A stretch of DNA of 64,000 nucleotides from contig SMNH02000014.1 in the NCBI GenBank assembly GCA_006383075.2, forward strand, positions 43,944 through 107,943. Direction: 5' to 3'. Numbering within the stretch: the stretch's first letter is position 1; the number at the start of each line of letters is the position of its first letter. Made by a program: the position numbers and the translations under genes. The stretch is from Kordia sp. TARA_039_SRF (GTDB lineage Bacteria > Bacteroidota > Bacteroidia > Flavobacteriales > Flavobacteriaceae). The notes beneath the pieces were generated by a model, which worked only from the letters and a program-made list of their open reading frames with translations, did not search any database and was not told the DNA's origin. This document shows, in pieces, positions 1-9,134 of this stretch.

Positions 1-1241
1 TCTACTAAATAGTCAGCAAGTTGTTTAGCGTTTCGTGCCGACTTTTTTACAGGACCAATTTTTTGTTCAATCAATTTTTTGGTTCTGCGCCCGACACAGT
101 AAATGTTTTCAAATTGCAATTTGGAAGCTGGAAAGTTTTCTGCCAACGCTGCTACTGCATTTTTACTGGTGATGATGACATTTTTAATCGGTTTTTGAAC
201 TACTTGAGGCTTGATTCTATTCGTGCTGATTTTGATGAAATCGCTGCTTTCGGTAACAATTCCGTCAGCAAATAATTGTCGTTGCGCTTCGGTCAATAAT
301 TTGGTAGAATACACGTTGATTTTCTTCCCCGAATTCTTGATGTCGTCCATCAATCGCTTTCCGCCACGTTCAATAATATAGTCCGAACAGTATTTTGCCA
401 GTTCGTGATGTTCTCCAACTTTTTCATAGCGACTTACATAAATTCGTTTCGAGCCGTCTGTACTTAGCAATACACCTTCCAACGTTACAACATCATCTTT
501 GATATACGCAATGGCACCAATCGGAGCCGTGCAACCACCTTCTAGCAGGTTTAAAAATTTGCGCTCAATAGATGTACAGATTTCGGTTTCTTCATGATTG
601 ATTTCCGCACAAATAGCACGCACATCTTCATTAGCTTCCAAAGCCGTAATCATAATAGCACCTTGCGCGGGTGCAGGAATCATCCAATCAAGATTGATGG
701 CATTTTCTGGTCGTAAACCGATACGTCCAATTCCCGCAGCAGCGAAAATAGCGCCATTCCAATGTTCGTTATCTTGTAATTTTTGCAAACGCGTATTGAC
801 ATTTCCGCGTAAATCTTCAATGGTATGTGTTGGATATCGGTTGAGCCATTGCGCTTTTCGGCGCAAACTTCCTGTGGCAATAACCGCGTTGCGTTGTGAT
901 AAAAATTCTTCGTTTTTTTTAAAAACTAAGGTATCACGTACATTTCCACGTTTTAAAACGGCTGCTTGTACAATCCCTTTCGGTAGAATTGTTGGTACAT
1001 CTTTTAATGAATGTACGGCAATATCAATATCGCCATTGAGCATAGCAATATCGAGCGTTCGCGTGAAAATTCCTGTAATTCCGAGTTCGTATAGAGGTTT
1101 GTCTAATACCAAGTCGCCCGTAGCTTTTACAGGTACCAACTCGGTTGTATGTCCTAAAAATTCGAGTTGTTCTTGTACGACTTTAGCTTGCCACAATGCG
1201 AGTTCACTATCTCTAGTCCCGATTCTGATGCGTGTACTCAT
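1..1241 (-). CDS. hemC: Fused hydroxymethylbilane synthase / uroporphyrinogen-III synthase (partial, C-terminus beyond window)
   Basis: One open frame runs from the ATG at 1241 to the window edge without a stop (at least 413 residues). Residues 1-300 are porphobilinogen deaminase, which condenses four porphobilinogens into hydroxymethylbilane in the cytoplasm: the N-terminus has IRIGTRDSELALWQA, then HSLKDVP near residue 80, and the dipyrromethane-cofactor cysteine is Cys237 in LLEGGC. From about residue 305 the same frame continues as uroporphyrinogen-III synthase (VIITSKNAVAALAE, then YCVGRRTKK), which closes the macrocycle. It is therefore a HemC-HemD fusion; normal HemC ends near residue 310. 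The start codon overlaps the hemA stop as ATGA, so the two are translationally coupled. The HemD end lies left of the window. Confidence 0.95.
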   Translation of the reverse strand, partial: MSTRIRIGTRDSELALWQAKVVQEQLEFLGHTTELVPVKATGDLVLDKPLYELGITGIFTRTLDIAMLNGDIDIAVHSLKDVPTILPKGIVQAAVLKRGNVRDTLVFKKNEEFLSQRNAVIATGSLRRKAQWLNRYPTHTIEDLRGNVNTRLQKLQDNEHWNGAIFAAAGIGRIGLRPENAINLDWMIPAPAQGAIMITALEANEDVRAICAEINHEETEICTSIERKFLNLLEGGCTAPIGAIAYIKDDVVTLEGVLLSTDGSKRIYVSRYEKVGEHHELAKYCSDYIIERGGKRLMDDIKNSGKKINVYSTKLLTEAQRQLFADGIVTESSDFIKISTNRIKPQVVQKPIKNVIITSKNAVAALAENFPASKLQFENIYCVGRRTKKLIEQKIGPVKKSARNAKQLADYLV

Positions 1242-2497
1242 AGTGAGTTATTTTCCAATTGAAATACTTTTTGTATCAAAGCTACACTTTCTTCTGAAGC
1301 TGTGTTGTCATCTTTGAGATGATTGGCGAATTGTGTAGTTATTTTTTGAATGATTCTGTTGCTGATGATTTCCGCTTGTGATTCGTCGAAGTCATTGATT
1401 TTTTTACGCTGAAAATCCAATTCGGCATTTTTGATAGCAGTTAATTTTTGCTTTAATGCTTTGATAGTTGGCGCGAATTTACGCGTTTCCAACCACGAAT
1501 TGAATTCAGATTTTACCTCAGCAATGATAGTTTCTGCTTTCGGAACATCTGCTTTTCTACGCTCTAATGTTTCATCGGTAATTTGCGATAATGCATCTAA
1601 ATGAACTAAACTTACATTGTCCAATTCCGTAACATTGCGAGCAACATTTTCAGGAATAGATAAATCTAGAATTAATAATTCTTTATTGGTTAAAATATCT
1701 TCCTTAGAAACTGTTGGGCGATGTGCGCCTGTAGCAACTATTAATACATCTGCTTTTTGGATTTCTTCTGAAAGTGCTGAAAAATCTTTTACCGTTAGGT
1801 TAAATTTCCCCGCAATTTTTTCCGCTTTGTCTTTGGTTCTGTTGATGAGCGTAATGTGATTGTTTTTGGTATGTTTCACCAAGTTTTCACAAGTGTTACG
1901 ACCAATTTTCCCAGTTCCGAAAAGGAGAATATTCTTTTCAGAAATGTTTTCAACATTTTTTAAAATGTACTGAACTGACGCAAAAGCTACGGAAGTCGCA
2001 CCTGAAGAAATTTCTGTTTCGTTTTTGATGCGTTTGCTTGCTGTAATTACGGCATTCACCAAACGCTCCATAAACCCGTTGATTAATCCAACTTTTTGCG
2101 CTGCTTTGAATCCTTTTTTGAGTTGCGAAATGATTTCAAAATCACCTAAAATTTGACTATCCAAACCACTTCCAACAGTAAACATGTGGTTGATAGCATC
2201 TTTGTTTTTGTAGATATAGGCTACTTTTTCAAACTGTTCCGCAGTTCCGTTAGAGAAATCACATAATAATTTAATGAATTGACATGGATGTGAAGCAAAA
2301 CCATAAATTTCTGTTCTATTACACGTAGAAATAATCAACGCGCCATCACCAATATGTTGTACTTTTGTCGTTTCAAGAATTGAAGCTTGTGCGGCGTCTG
2401 TTAAACTAAATTTACCTCTAATATGGGCATCTGCTTTTTGATAACTTAAGCCCACACAGTAAAAAGAATTATGTTTAGAAATATTATATTGCTTCAT
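1238..2497 (-). CDS. hemA: Glutamyl-tRNA reductase
   Basis: Reduces glutamyl-tRNA(Glu) to glutamate-1-semialdehyde with NADPH, the first committed step of C5-pathway tetrapyrrole synthesis. The 419-residue protein has the usual length. The catalytic cysteine is Cys59 in STCNRTEIYG, the NADPH-binding motif LLFGTGKIGRNTCENL lies near residues 190-205, and residues 320-419 form the helical dimerisation domain. It is the first gene of a minus-strand unit and overlaps the fused hemC-hemD by 4 bases (ATGA). A -7 box TATTTTTG sits 19 bases upstream of the start. The divergent neighbour is an AraC-type regulator. Identification is firm. Confidence 0.97.
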   Translation of the reverse strand: MKQYNISKHNSFYCVGLSYQKADAHIRGKFSLTDAAQASILETTKVQHIGDGALIISTCNRTEIYGFASHPCQFIKLLCDFSNGTAEQFEKVAYIYKNKDAINHMFTVGSGLDSQILGDFEIISQLKKGFKAAQKVGLINGFMERLVNAVITASKRIKNETEISSGATSVAFASVQYILKNVENISEKNILLFGTGKIGRNTCENLVKHTKNNHITLINRTKDKAEKIAGKFNLTVKDFSALSEEIQKADVLIVATGAHRPTVSKEDILTNKELLILDLSIPENVARNVTELDNVSLVHLDALSQITDETLERRKADVPKAETIIAEVKSEFNSWLETRKFAPTIKALKQKLTAIKNAELDFQRKKINDFDESQAEIISNRIIQKITTQFANHLKDDNTASEESVALIQKVFQLENNSL

Positions 2498-2516
2498 AGC
2501 GATTCAAAATCGGTAA

Positions 2517-2524
2517 CAAAAATA
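2517..2524 (-). promoter_or_regulatory. Predicted -7 box of the hemA-hemCD unit
   Basis: Reads TATTTTTG on the minus strand, an exact match to the Bacteroidetes -7 consensus TAnnTTTG, ending 19 bases before the hemA ATG. No convincing -33 TTG was found at the usual distance. Confidence 0.5.
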
Positions 2525-2659
2525 TTATTCATAAATAAAAAAAAGTAACGCTCAAAGGACTTTTTATGTCGCTATAAGTTTTTTAAATGTGATTCTGCTT
2601 AAAAACCTACCAAATGTTGTAATTTTACAGCAAAATAGGGCTTTTTAAGTTACTTAAAC

Positions 2660-2672
2660 TAGAATCGTTCTA
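2660..2672. promoter_or_regulatory. Palindrome between hemA and the AraC regulator, candidate operator
   Basis: TAGAATCGTTCTA is a perfect inverted repeat (TAGAA / TTCTA around TCG). It lies 27 bases upstream of the AraC-gene ATG, in the 202-bp divergent gap shared with hemA. A related palindrome, ATTCTA-GGCT-TAGAAT, lies upstream of the dGTPase gene at 41620-41635. Which protein binds it is unknown; autoregulation by the neighbouring AraC protein is one possibility. Confidence 0.35.
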
Positions 2673-2699
2673 AATAAGATGAAAAAAATATAGCTGTTT

Positions 2700-3584
2700 A
2701 TGGAAGATAAAAATAACGCTCAAAGTACTTTAAAAGAAACTCAGGTTGAAGATGGCTTTTATATTTTAAAGCTTCAAAATGATAGTGATGAAACGCAACA
2801 ATTGATACGTGAAATTGATAGTAGTTTTATACAATTTCATTTTTGTGTAAAAGGCGAATGTAAATTCAACTTTAATAATGGTCGTTATTCTTTTAATGTG
2901 CTGGATGAACATGCGTTACTGTTGTACAATCCACAAACAGATTTGCCCATTAATGTTGATTTGAGTCCGAAAACATGGTTGATTTCCGTATTGCTTCCCA
3001 TTAAAAAATTTCACTCTTTATTTTCTACAGAAGCCAATTATATTCACTTTTTAGATGCTGATAAGAAAGACAAAAAATATTACGACAATAAGAAAATAAC
3101 GCCGATTATGGCAGTTGTGCTCAATCAGATGTTGAATAATAACATGCATCCTTCCATCAAAAAATTATATTTAAAAGGCAAAGCGTACGAGTTGTTGAGC
3201 TTGTATTTTAATAGAAGTGAAGATGCCGATATTGAGCAATGTCCGTTTTTGGTGGATGAAGAAAATGTATTAAAAATTCGTCGTGCAAAAGATATTGTCA
3301 TCGCCAACATGGCAGAACCGCCGAGTTTGCAAGAACTCGCCAATGAAGTTGGACTGAATATCAAGAAACTGAAAGAAGGTTTTAAGCAAATTTACGGCGA
3401 TTCTGTGTTTAGCTTTTTGTTTGATTATAAAATGGAATACGCGCGTAAGTTGCTAGAAACAGGAAGTTACAATGTAAATGAAGTCGGACTGAAAGTTGGA
3501 TACAGCACCGCAAGTCACTTTATTTCTGCGTTTAAAAAGAAATACGGCACTACGCCGAAGAAGTATATTTTATCAAGTATTTGA
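2700..3584 (+). CDS. AraC/XylS-family transcriptional regulator
   Basis: A 294-residue DNA-binding protein. The last ~100 residues carry the double helix-turn-helix AraC domain: PPSLQELANEVGLNIKKLK is the first HTH, and VNEVGLKVGYSTASHFISAFKKKYG followed by TPKKY is the signature second half. The N-terminal ~190 residues look like the variable ligand-sensing or dimerisation part (HFCVKGECKFNFNNGRY resembles the start of a cupin-like sheet), but no ligand can be named. It is divergent from hemA with 202 bases between them, so control of heme genes is plausible but only inferred. The start ATG is preceded by an AT-rich leader with no Shine-Dalgarno, as is normal in this phylum. Confidence 0.9.
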   Translation: MEDKNNAQSTLKETQVEDGFYILKLQNDSDETQQLIREIDSSFIQFHFCVKGECKFNFNNGRYSFNVLDEHALLLYNPQTDLPINVDLSPKTWLISVLLPIKKFHSLFSTEANYIHFLDADKKDKKYYDNKKITPIMAVVLNQMLNNNMHPSIKKLYLKGKAYELLSLYFNRSEDADIEQCPFLVDEENVLKIRRAKDIVIANMAEPPSLQELANEVGLNIKKLKEGFKQIYGDSVFSFLFDYKMEYARKLLETGSYNVNEVGLKVGYSTASHFISAFKKKYGTTPKKYILSSI

Positions 3585-3647
3585 TATAGAAATTTAGACT
3601 TTTTGCAAAAGCTTAGAAACGGCTTTGCCTTTAGAAACTTAGATACT

Positions 3648-3676
3648 GTTGGCGCGAGTTTCAAACTCGCGCCAGC
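3648..3676. terminator. Palindromic hairpin, family A copy 1
   Basis: A 14-bp stem, GTTGGCGCGAGTTT with AAACTCGCGCCAGC (one G-T pair), 64 bases after the AraC gene. Two relatives lie at 5329-5357 and 37791-37819, each just after a gene end, and the copies differ by paired changes. No T-run follows here, so terminator function is inferred from position and structure. The rest of the 246-base gap to 3831 shows nothing else. Confidence 0.5.
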
Positions 3677-3830
3677 GTATAAATACGGTATTTTTACGTA
3701 CTGTTCGCAACGATAATTTCCGTAGTTATGGTCTGTTGTGGTGCGACATTTCTATCCAAATTTGTGTTTTAAAAAAGGTGATATCTGAAAAACCTATAAC
3801 GAGTAAGAAACACAATTAAATAGCAATCGT

Positions 3831-5321
3831 ATGGAAACGAACACCATTCAAAACACTATGCTTGGACTTTTGGAAACATTAGTGCAAAAATCACTCATTA
3901 CCAACGAACAATTTCAACTCCTACAACAAGATTTTACACCAACTTCACAGATTGATTCCGCTATAGATTGGGCGGATGTTCGAAAATTATTTTTTGACAA
4001 CGGAGCTACGCCAAACTTTACAGTGGAGCCGATGAACTCTGCCAACTTATGTCCTACATTTTTTCCTGTGTTGCGAAGCATCAATGCATTGCGATTACAA
4101 TTTAATGAAGACATTTCTATGCAATCGAGAAAAAAGCGCTACACTGAAATTTTAGAAACCATTCGGAAAGTAATTGGCCATCATGTAGGCGCTGTTGCAA
4201 CATCAGGCGTTAAAAATATTGCCTTAGTTCGAAATACTAGTGAAGCTAATAACCAGCTTTCTAAAGGGTATAAACATTGGGAAGGCAATGCGGTACTTTT
4301 GTGGGATGAAAATCATCCGACGAATAATAATGTGTGGAAATTAAGAGCGACTTCCACAAAAAAAGTAAAAATGTTTTCGTTAAAAGAAGTTGATTTTCTC
4401 AATTGGACAGATGCCGAAATCACTAAAAAAATTGGTGATATTATTATAGATGCTATTGAAAATTCAGCCGAAAAAATAGTTATGTTGAGTTTTTCAGAAG
4501 TTTCCAATATTTCGGGAATTTGCATGCCTTCCAAAGAAATTGTAGCACGAGTTCGTGCAGCATATCCTGAAATTCACATTCATATTGATGGCGCGGTAAG
4601 TTGGGGCGGATTGGAAATTAATTTGATAGAAAAAAACGGTGTTAAAGGTGTGGATTGTGATAGTTTTGCGTCTAGTTCGCACAAATGGTTGATGGGACCT
4701 TTTGAAACAGGAATTTTTTACATGAAACCTGAACGTGCTCAAAATTTTGACATTAGCATTCACGCTTATGACGGGAAAATTGGTTTTAACGATACCATAC
4801 CAAATGATACTTCACGATTTGAATTGCTCGGACAACGCGACGAAGCTAATATTTACGCATTAGGACAAACGCTTGCTTTGCACAATAGAATTAACGGAAA
4901 CAATCCAAAACGCATAGAAGAACGCGTTAAATTTCTCCAAGATGATTTACGAAAAAAGTTAGCATTCATGGCGGAAAGACTTCGTGTGAAAGTTCAGCAC
5001 ATAACACCAACTTCTAAAAAGTTTTCGAATGGTGTGACGGTATTTAGTATTACCAAACCAAACGGCGCGATTCATCATGAAGATTTATACAACTATTTAT
5101 ATGGTGAAGAAAATAAAAAAAATCGTTTTGCGGTTGGTTTTATTCCAGAAAGAACAGGAGACAATCCACATCCGGAAGCGTTGCGTATTTGTCCGCACAT
5201 TATGAATTTGCCAAACCAAATTACGGCAGTAGTGCTTGAAATAGCCAATTTCATCCAAAGAAATCATACCATTACAACAGAAGAATTAAATGCAGTAACG
5301 CAAGAAGAAGTATTGAGTTAA
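3831..5321 (+). CDS. Class V aminotransferase-fold PLP-dependent enzyme
   Basis: A 496-residue fold-type I PLP enzyme of the aminotransferase class V / isopenicillin-epimerase-like group. The Schiff-base lysine is Lys285 in DSFASSSHKWLMGP, preceded by HIHIDGAVSWGG, whose Asp would contact the pyridine nitrogen, and by the cofactor-binding region with SGVKNIALVRNTSEANN near residues 124-140. The C-terminal domain ends with HPEALRICPHIMN, typical of this class. The first ~60 residues are an extra N-terminal segment. The substrate cannot be read from sequence; cysteine desulfurase (no suitable catalytic Cys loop is visible) and kynureninase seem unlikely. It stands alone as a transcription unit with hairpins on both sides. 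Confidence 0.85.
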   Translation: METNTIQNTMLGLLETLVQKSLITNEQFQLLQQDFTPTSQIDSAIDWADVRKLFFDNGATPNFTVEPMNSANLCPTFFPVLRSINALRLQFNEDISMQSRKKRYTEILETIRKVIGHHVGAVATSGVKNIALVRNTSEANNQLSKGYKHWEGNAVLLWDENHPTNNNVWKLRATSTKKVKMFSLKEVDFLNWTDAEITKKIGDIIIDAIENSAEKIVMLSFSEVSNISGICMPSKEIVARVRAAYPEIHIHIDGAVSWGGLEINLIEKNGVKGVDCDSFASSSHKWLMGPFETGIFYMKPERAQNFDISIHAYDGKIGFNDTIPNDTSRFELLGQRDEANIYALGQTLALHNRINGNNPKRIEERVKFLQDDLRKKLAFMAERLRVKVQHITPTSKKFSNGVTVFSITKPNGAIHHEDLYNYLYGEENKKNRFAVGFIPERTGDNPHPEALRICPHIMNLPNQITAVVLEIANFIQRNHTITTEELNAVTQEEVLS

Positions 5322-5328
5322 TTTTTAG

Positions 5329-5357
5329 TTAGCGCGAGTTATAAACTCGCGCTAGCA
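5329..5357. terminator. Palindromic hairpin, family A copy 2
   Basis: GTTAGCGCGAGTT pairs with AACTCGCGCTAGC (13 bp, one G-T) around the loop ATA, starting 8 bases after the PLP-enzyme stop codon. Compared with copy 1 the fourth pair changes from G-C to A-T on both arms. It is the likely 3' end structure of this gene. Confidence 0.55.
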
Positions 5358-5377
5358 TATTTTTGGAAACAACTTGT

Positions 5378-5425
5378 CGTTCCTGCACTTTGCATTGAGC
5401 TACGTCGAAATGAAGGCAGGAATCC
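5378..5425 (-). repeat. Dispersed repeat, family B copy 1
   Basis: An approximately 48-base element, TTCCTGC ... GCAGGAA at its ends, with GAGCTACGTCGAAATGAAGG inside. On the minus strand it matches the copies at 37860-37910, 37951-37985 and 38041-38091. It lies between the convergent PLP-enzyme and TraB genes. Confidence 0.6.
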
Positions 5426-5476
5426 AAGATACGCTAATTTTCTAAGCAGTCTAAAAATCTAACGAAGTCTAAATCA

Positions 5477-8400
5477 TCAAAACTGCGCAAATCCGCTAAT
5501 GCGTTTTCGTTTTTTGTATTTTACACGTTCTACGGCATCTTCAAACATTTCCTCATCAATTTCATTTCCGTAAATGCGCTTTCCTCTCGATTTGTCAAAT
5601 AAATACGGTTCAATTGTCAATTCGGGTTTGTCAAGAAATGCCACATAATGGAGTTTGTGTCTTTCGCCATAGCGATTTTCCTCTTTCGTTTCAAAGAAAT
5701 AAATGGTGATATTTCCGTCTTCGTTGGTAACATTGATAGATTTTACAAACGAAATGGAGTCTTTTTCTTTATCGAGTCTTAAACGACTTACCAATCCAGC
5801 TTTTGCATAGCGCTGTTGGGTTTTTAACGAATCGGGTACCATGCCGAGCAAGTCTTTTTTTCCGAGTTTCCACAATGTGGCTGCCAATGCTTTTTCTTCG
5901 TACAAAGTTTTGTCTTTCAACTCTTGCGGAATGGATTCTTTCTGTTCAGCTAACAATGCAAAATATGTGGTCAAAGCGTCTTTCGATTCCGTTTTGATTA
6001 ACTTCTGGAAAAAGTCCGTTACATTTTTATCTTTTCGATACGGAAATAACAACTTTACATAGCGTTCTAAAGCGTTGCTTCCTTTGTAATATTTGGACTT
6101 TCCTAAGTTGCGCTTTACTTCAATCTTCGCGTCATTCAATAACTGATTTTTATACTTTTTGTATACTTTCGGTTTGATGTAATTGCTATCGCTCAATTGT
6201 GTCAACAATTCGTAAATTGGTGTTTTATACTCTGGAATGCTTGAATATTCGAGCAATTCTGGGAATAATTCTTTCTTCAATTTCAGCTTCTTTTTTCCAG
6301 TTTCAAAAAGTCTGCTCGTTGCTCTGGAATCTAATGGAAAATCTTTCTTCAATAAATCCAATACCAACTCGTGAGATGCTTCCTTTTCTTGCGACAACAA
6401 CATTTTTAAAATAGCAGTTTGCGTTTTGGGTTTGTCGTACGCTTGTACATATAATTCTTCAATAAACGGATAAATACGCGGACTTTTCAGTTTTCCTAAG
6501 GACGTAATTAAATAGTTTTTGATGCTTTCGCGATCTTTTGGAAATTCATGTGTTTCTAAAAGATGAATGATAGCGTCCACATGCTTGTCTGAAAATTTAA
6601 TATTGCTGTATGATTGCAATACAATGCTGTCATTATTCTTTACGCCTTCAAAGAAAATATTCGTTTTATCGGCAAATACATCTTTTCCGAGCAAAGTATC
6701 TAACGGTGTAAATGTGTCGTAAAAATTCTTCACAAAAGCAGAGCGCTCCGAAATAGAATCTTCCAGCGTTGATAACACATACAATACGCCTTTTTTTAGA
6801 ATACTTTTTCGATACAAACGCTTCGCACTTGCAGTATCTTTCAAAATATACGTACTAGTGTATATATCGCCTTTTCGCTCACGTTTTTTGTCTTCAATCA
6901 CAAGTCTCGATTTGTAAAAATCTTCCATGCCGCTCCACACGCTGTCAATATTGTGAAACATTTGTAGGTCGTGATATTTAATTCTACGCACAAACACTTT
7001 TTCATTGCTCTTGGACGTGTAAATAGTAAACTTTCGTTCTTCATCATACGGCTTTTTGTCCGAATCGAATCGCGAGCGATATGATCTTTGCGACGCTGGT
7101 TGCTTAGTGTTTGTCAATACCGAAAAATGTAGCGACGTATCAATGACCTTTTTAAATTGCTCGTATTTTGGTGTTTTTAGTTTGAACGATTTAAAATAGG
7201 TGTTTGCTTTTTGAGCATCATCACCAATAAACCCAAGCAAATAATAACTTTCGTCTTTTACAATGGTTTTTAGATAGATTTTTTTCTGCGTGACGGAATC
7301 CAAAATAGCAGAAGATTCATAGCTTTTATAGCGATAATCTACAAAGTCACCTTGCAGCTTTTTAAGGTCTAATTTCTTATAAAAATTCTCGTGAATGTAC
7401 TTCGCTTCAAACGCATCTTCTTCAATATAACCAAGGTCACTGACAAAAGCTTCCTTAAAAAAATAATATTCGTCATTTACCGCTGCTTGCAACAGCTTAT
7501 TCCCTGCGTTTTTAGTATTGTCAGAAATATAATTGGCAGGAAACAAAAACTCGTATTTATGATATTCCGAAGTGTAGGTTTTCAATTCGTTAGAAGGTTT
7601 TCGAAATTGAATAGAACCAAAAATTTCATCTTCGTATTGCAATACAAAATCCTTCTTGCCACCAAACTTGATAATAATTATTTCCAGCGGTGTTTTGTAA
7701 ATATGATACTTTTGGTAATCACCTTTCTTCGTTTTATTTACAATGCTAAATCCTGGAAATGGACTTGTTAAGTTTTCCTTCGAAATAATATCGCCGGGAA
7801 TATCTTCGTACAATAACGGATCAATTTCGGCTAAGGTAATTTCGTCTTTTTCCTTCGGAAATTGGTCGTAGGTATTCAATCGTGTAATGGTCAAATATGC
7901 GCCGTTGGTCATGTCGGGCGCGAGGTAGAATTTCTGTTCTTTGTACACAAACTCTCGCAGTTCGTCAAAAGTTTTAATCGTAATAAAACCATCTGGCGTA
8001 CTGTAAGTGTTTAAATTGGGTGCTACGTACAAATCTTCCAAAGCTACTTTGGCTTTTAGTGCATAGTCAGTTTGTTCGGAAGTTAATGGTTTTACGGTGT
8101 AGCCTAAATCTTCTAACATTTGCAACATGCCTTTTTTGCCTGCCAAATGTGCTGCGCCAACACCTGCAAATACGGTTTTATGTTGCATCAGCGAATCCAT
8201 CACGCGTACCATGTTTTCATTGCGTTTGTACAACATGTGTTCGCGATAAAAATCGGTATTTACAGCCGCTCCAATAGAATCGAGTAATTCAATATTTCGA
8301 TTGCGATACGCATCTTCTTGAACCGTGTAGCGATTTTGGTCTTTAAACAATTTTTGCACCCATTCGTCAGGTTTTTTCTTCATGACATTATACGCTGCAC

Positions 8401-8920
8401 GCGATGTTAAATACCGCGATTCTCTAATATCTTCTAAACTGATAATAGGTTTGTTGTTCTTTTTTCCTGCTTGGTAAATAAACATGTCCAAGTAGGTTTC
8501 TTCCTCAAAATCGTCTGCGCCCGCTTGTTTTCGGTACAAATATCCATTAATGATTCTATTGTCAAATCGGATGATACGCCGCACTGCTTCTTTCTTAGGA
8601 AACTGCGGATTAAAATTTCGATCGTAAAAATTATTATAGTCATAATCTCTCGATGACATATCAGACATTTGCTCATAATTATGCGCCAGCCAAGTAGTTG
8701 GATCAGATTCCAAAGCCACGGTTTCGGCAGCTTCTAAGGCTTTAAAAAACACATCGTCCAAGCGGAAAGCTACTTTCTTGCTCACATGCATGGTTCCGTA
8801 CAAATACGATGGTTTTTCCATGCCGTTTCCAGAAACTTCCCAAAGCAGACTTTGTTTTTCTTCTTGCGCAATTAAAAAAGGGGAACAACACAGAAATAAT
8901 AGAGAAATATAGAATCGCAT
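5477..8920 (-). CDS. TraB/GumN-family protein with a very large C-terminal extension
   Basis: An exported 1147-residue protein with a signal peptide at 1-19 (ISLLFLCCSPFLIAQ). Residues ~20-290 are a TraB/GumN domain: LLWEVSGNGMEKPSYLYGTMHV at its start and AGVGAAHLAGKKGMLQMLEDLGY near its end carry the family's conserved GTMH and GxxH elements; related proteins include metal-dependent peptidase-like and periplasmic proteins. Ordinary family members are about 280-350 residues. The remaining ~850 residues have no recognised domain; they are rich in Lys, Tyr, Asp and Ser, and around residues 780-1000 contain helical HEAT-like stretches (HELVLDLLKKDFPLDSRATSRLFE). The cellular location is probably periplasm or surface. 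It is divergent from hemH. Function is unknown. Confidence 0.85.
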   Translation of the reverse strand: MRFYISLLFLCCSPFLIAQEEKQSLLWEVSGNGMEKPSYLYGTMHVSKKVAFRLDDVFFKALEAAETVALESDPTTWLAHNYEQMSDMSSRDYDYNNFYDRNFNPQFPKKEAVRRIIRFDNRIINGYLYRKQAGADDFEEETYLDMFIYQAGKKNNKPIISLEDIRESRYLTSRAAYNVMKKKPDEWVQKLFKDQNRYTVQEDAYRNRNIELLDSIGAAVNTDFYREHMLYKRNENMVRVMDSLMQHKTVFAGVGAAHLAGKKGMLQMLEDLGYTVKPLTSEQTDYALKAKVALEDLYVAPNLNTYSTPDGFITIKTFDELREFVYKEQKFYLAPDMTNGAYLTITRLNTYDQFPKEKDEITLAEIDPLLYEDIPGDIISKENLTSPFPGFSIVNKTKKGDYQKYHIYKTPLEIIIIKFGGKKDFVLQYEDEIFGSIQFRKPSNELKTYTSEYHKYEFLFPANYISDNTKNAGNKLLQAAVNDEYYFFKEAFVSDLGYIEEDAFEAKYIHENFYKKLDLKKLQGDFVDYRYKSYESSAILDSVTQKKIYLKTIVKDESYYLLGFIGDDAQKANTYFKSFKLKTPKYEQFKKVIDTSLHFSVLTNTKQPASQRSYRSRFDSDKKPYDEERKFTIYTSKSNEKVFVRRIKYHDLQMFHNIDSVWSGMEDFYKSRLVIEDKKRERKGDIYTSTYILKDTASAKRLYRKSILKKGVLYVLSTLEDSISERSAFVKNFYDTFTPLDTLLGKDVFADKTNIFFEGVKNNDSIVLQSYSNIKFSDKHVDAIIHLLETHEFPKDRESIKNYLITSLGKLKSPRIYPFIEELYVQAYDKPKTQTAILKMLLSQEKEASHELVLDLLKKDFPLDSRATSRLFETGKKKLKLKKELFPELLEYSSIPEYKTPIYELLTQLSDSNYIKPKVYKKYKNQLLNDAKIEVKRNLGKSKYYKGSNALERYVKLLFPYRKDKNVTDFFQKLIKTESKDALTTYFALLAEQKESIPQELKDKTLYEEKALAATLWKLGKKDLLGMVPDSLKTQQRYAKAGLVSRLRLDKEKDSISFVKSINVTNEDGNITIYFFETKEENRYGERHKLHYVAFLDKPELTIEPYLFDKSRGKRIYGNEIDEEMFEDAVERVKYKKRKRISGFAQF

Positions 8921-9090
8921 AAAAAGGGTAGAAAATTTATTGGTAATCGTGTTATCGGTAAAATGTCAACTAATGTACTAAAGATATAAATTCTATCGTG
9001 TTAATGGAATCATAATGCGTGAAATTGCTTTTTAAATGAGCGTATAAACATTTCCTATACTTCTCTTCGTATTAATTGAAGATAGAGTCG

Positions 9091-9098
9091 TATTTTTG
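9091..9098 (+). promoter_or_regulatory. Predicted -7 box of hemH
   Basis: TATTTTTG matches TAnnTTTG and lies 36 bases before the chosen hemH ATG. It overlaps an earlier in-frame ATG at 9096, which argues against that codon as the start. Confidence 0.5.
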
Positions 9099-9134
9099 TG
9101 TTTAAGAAAAAGAATAAAAAACATAACAATACAG

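Noticed and set aside
598..1317. 239-residue frame opposite hemC-hemA
   Set aside because: It is antisense to two firm genes in both their conserved cores; composition reflects the complementary strand.
9096..9134. In-frame upstream ATG for hemH
   Set aside because: It overlaps the -7 box and adds residues that do not match ferrochelatase.
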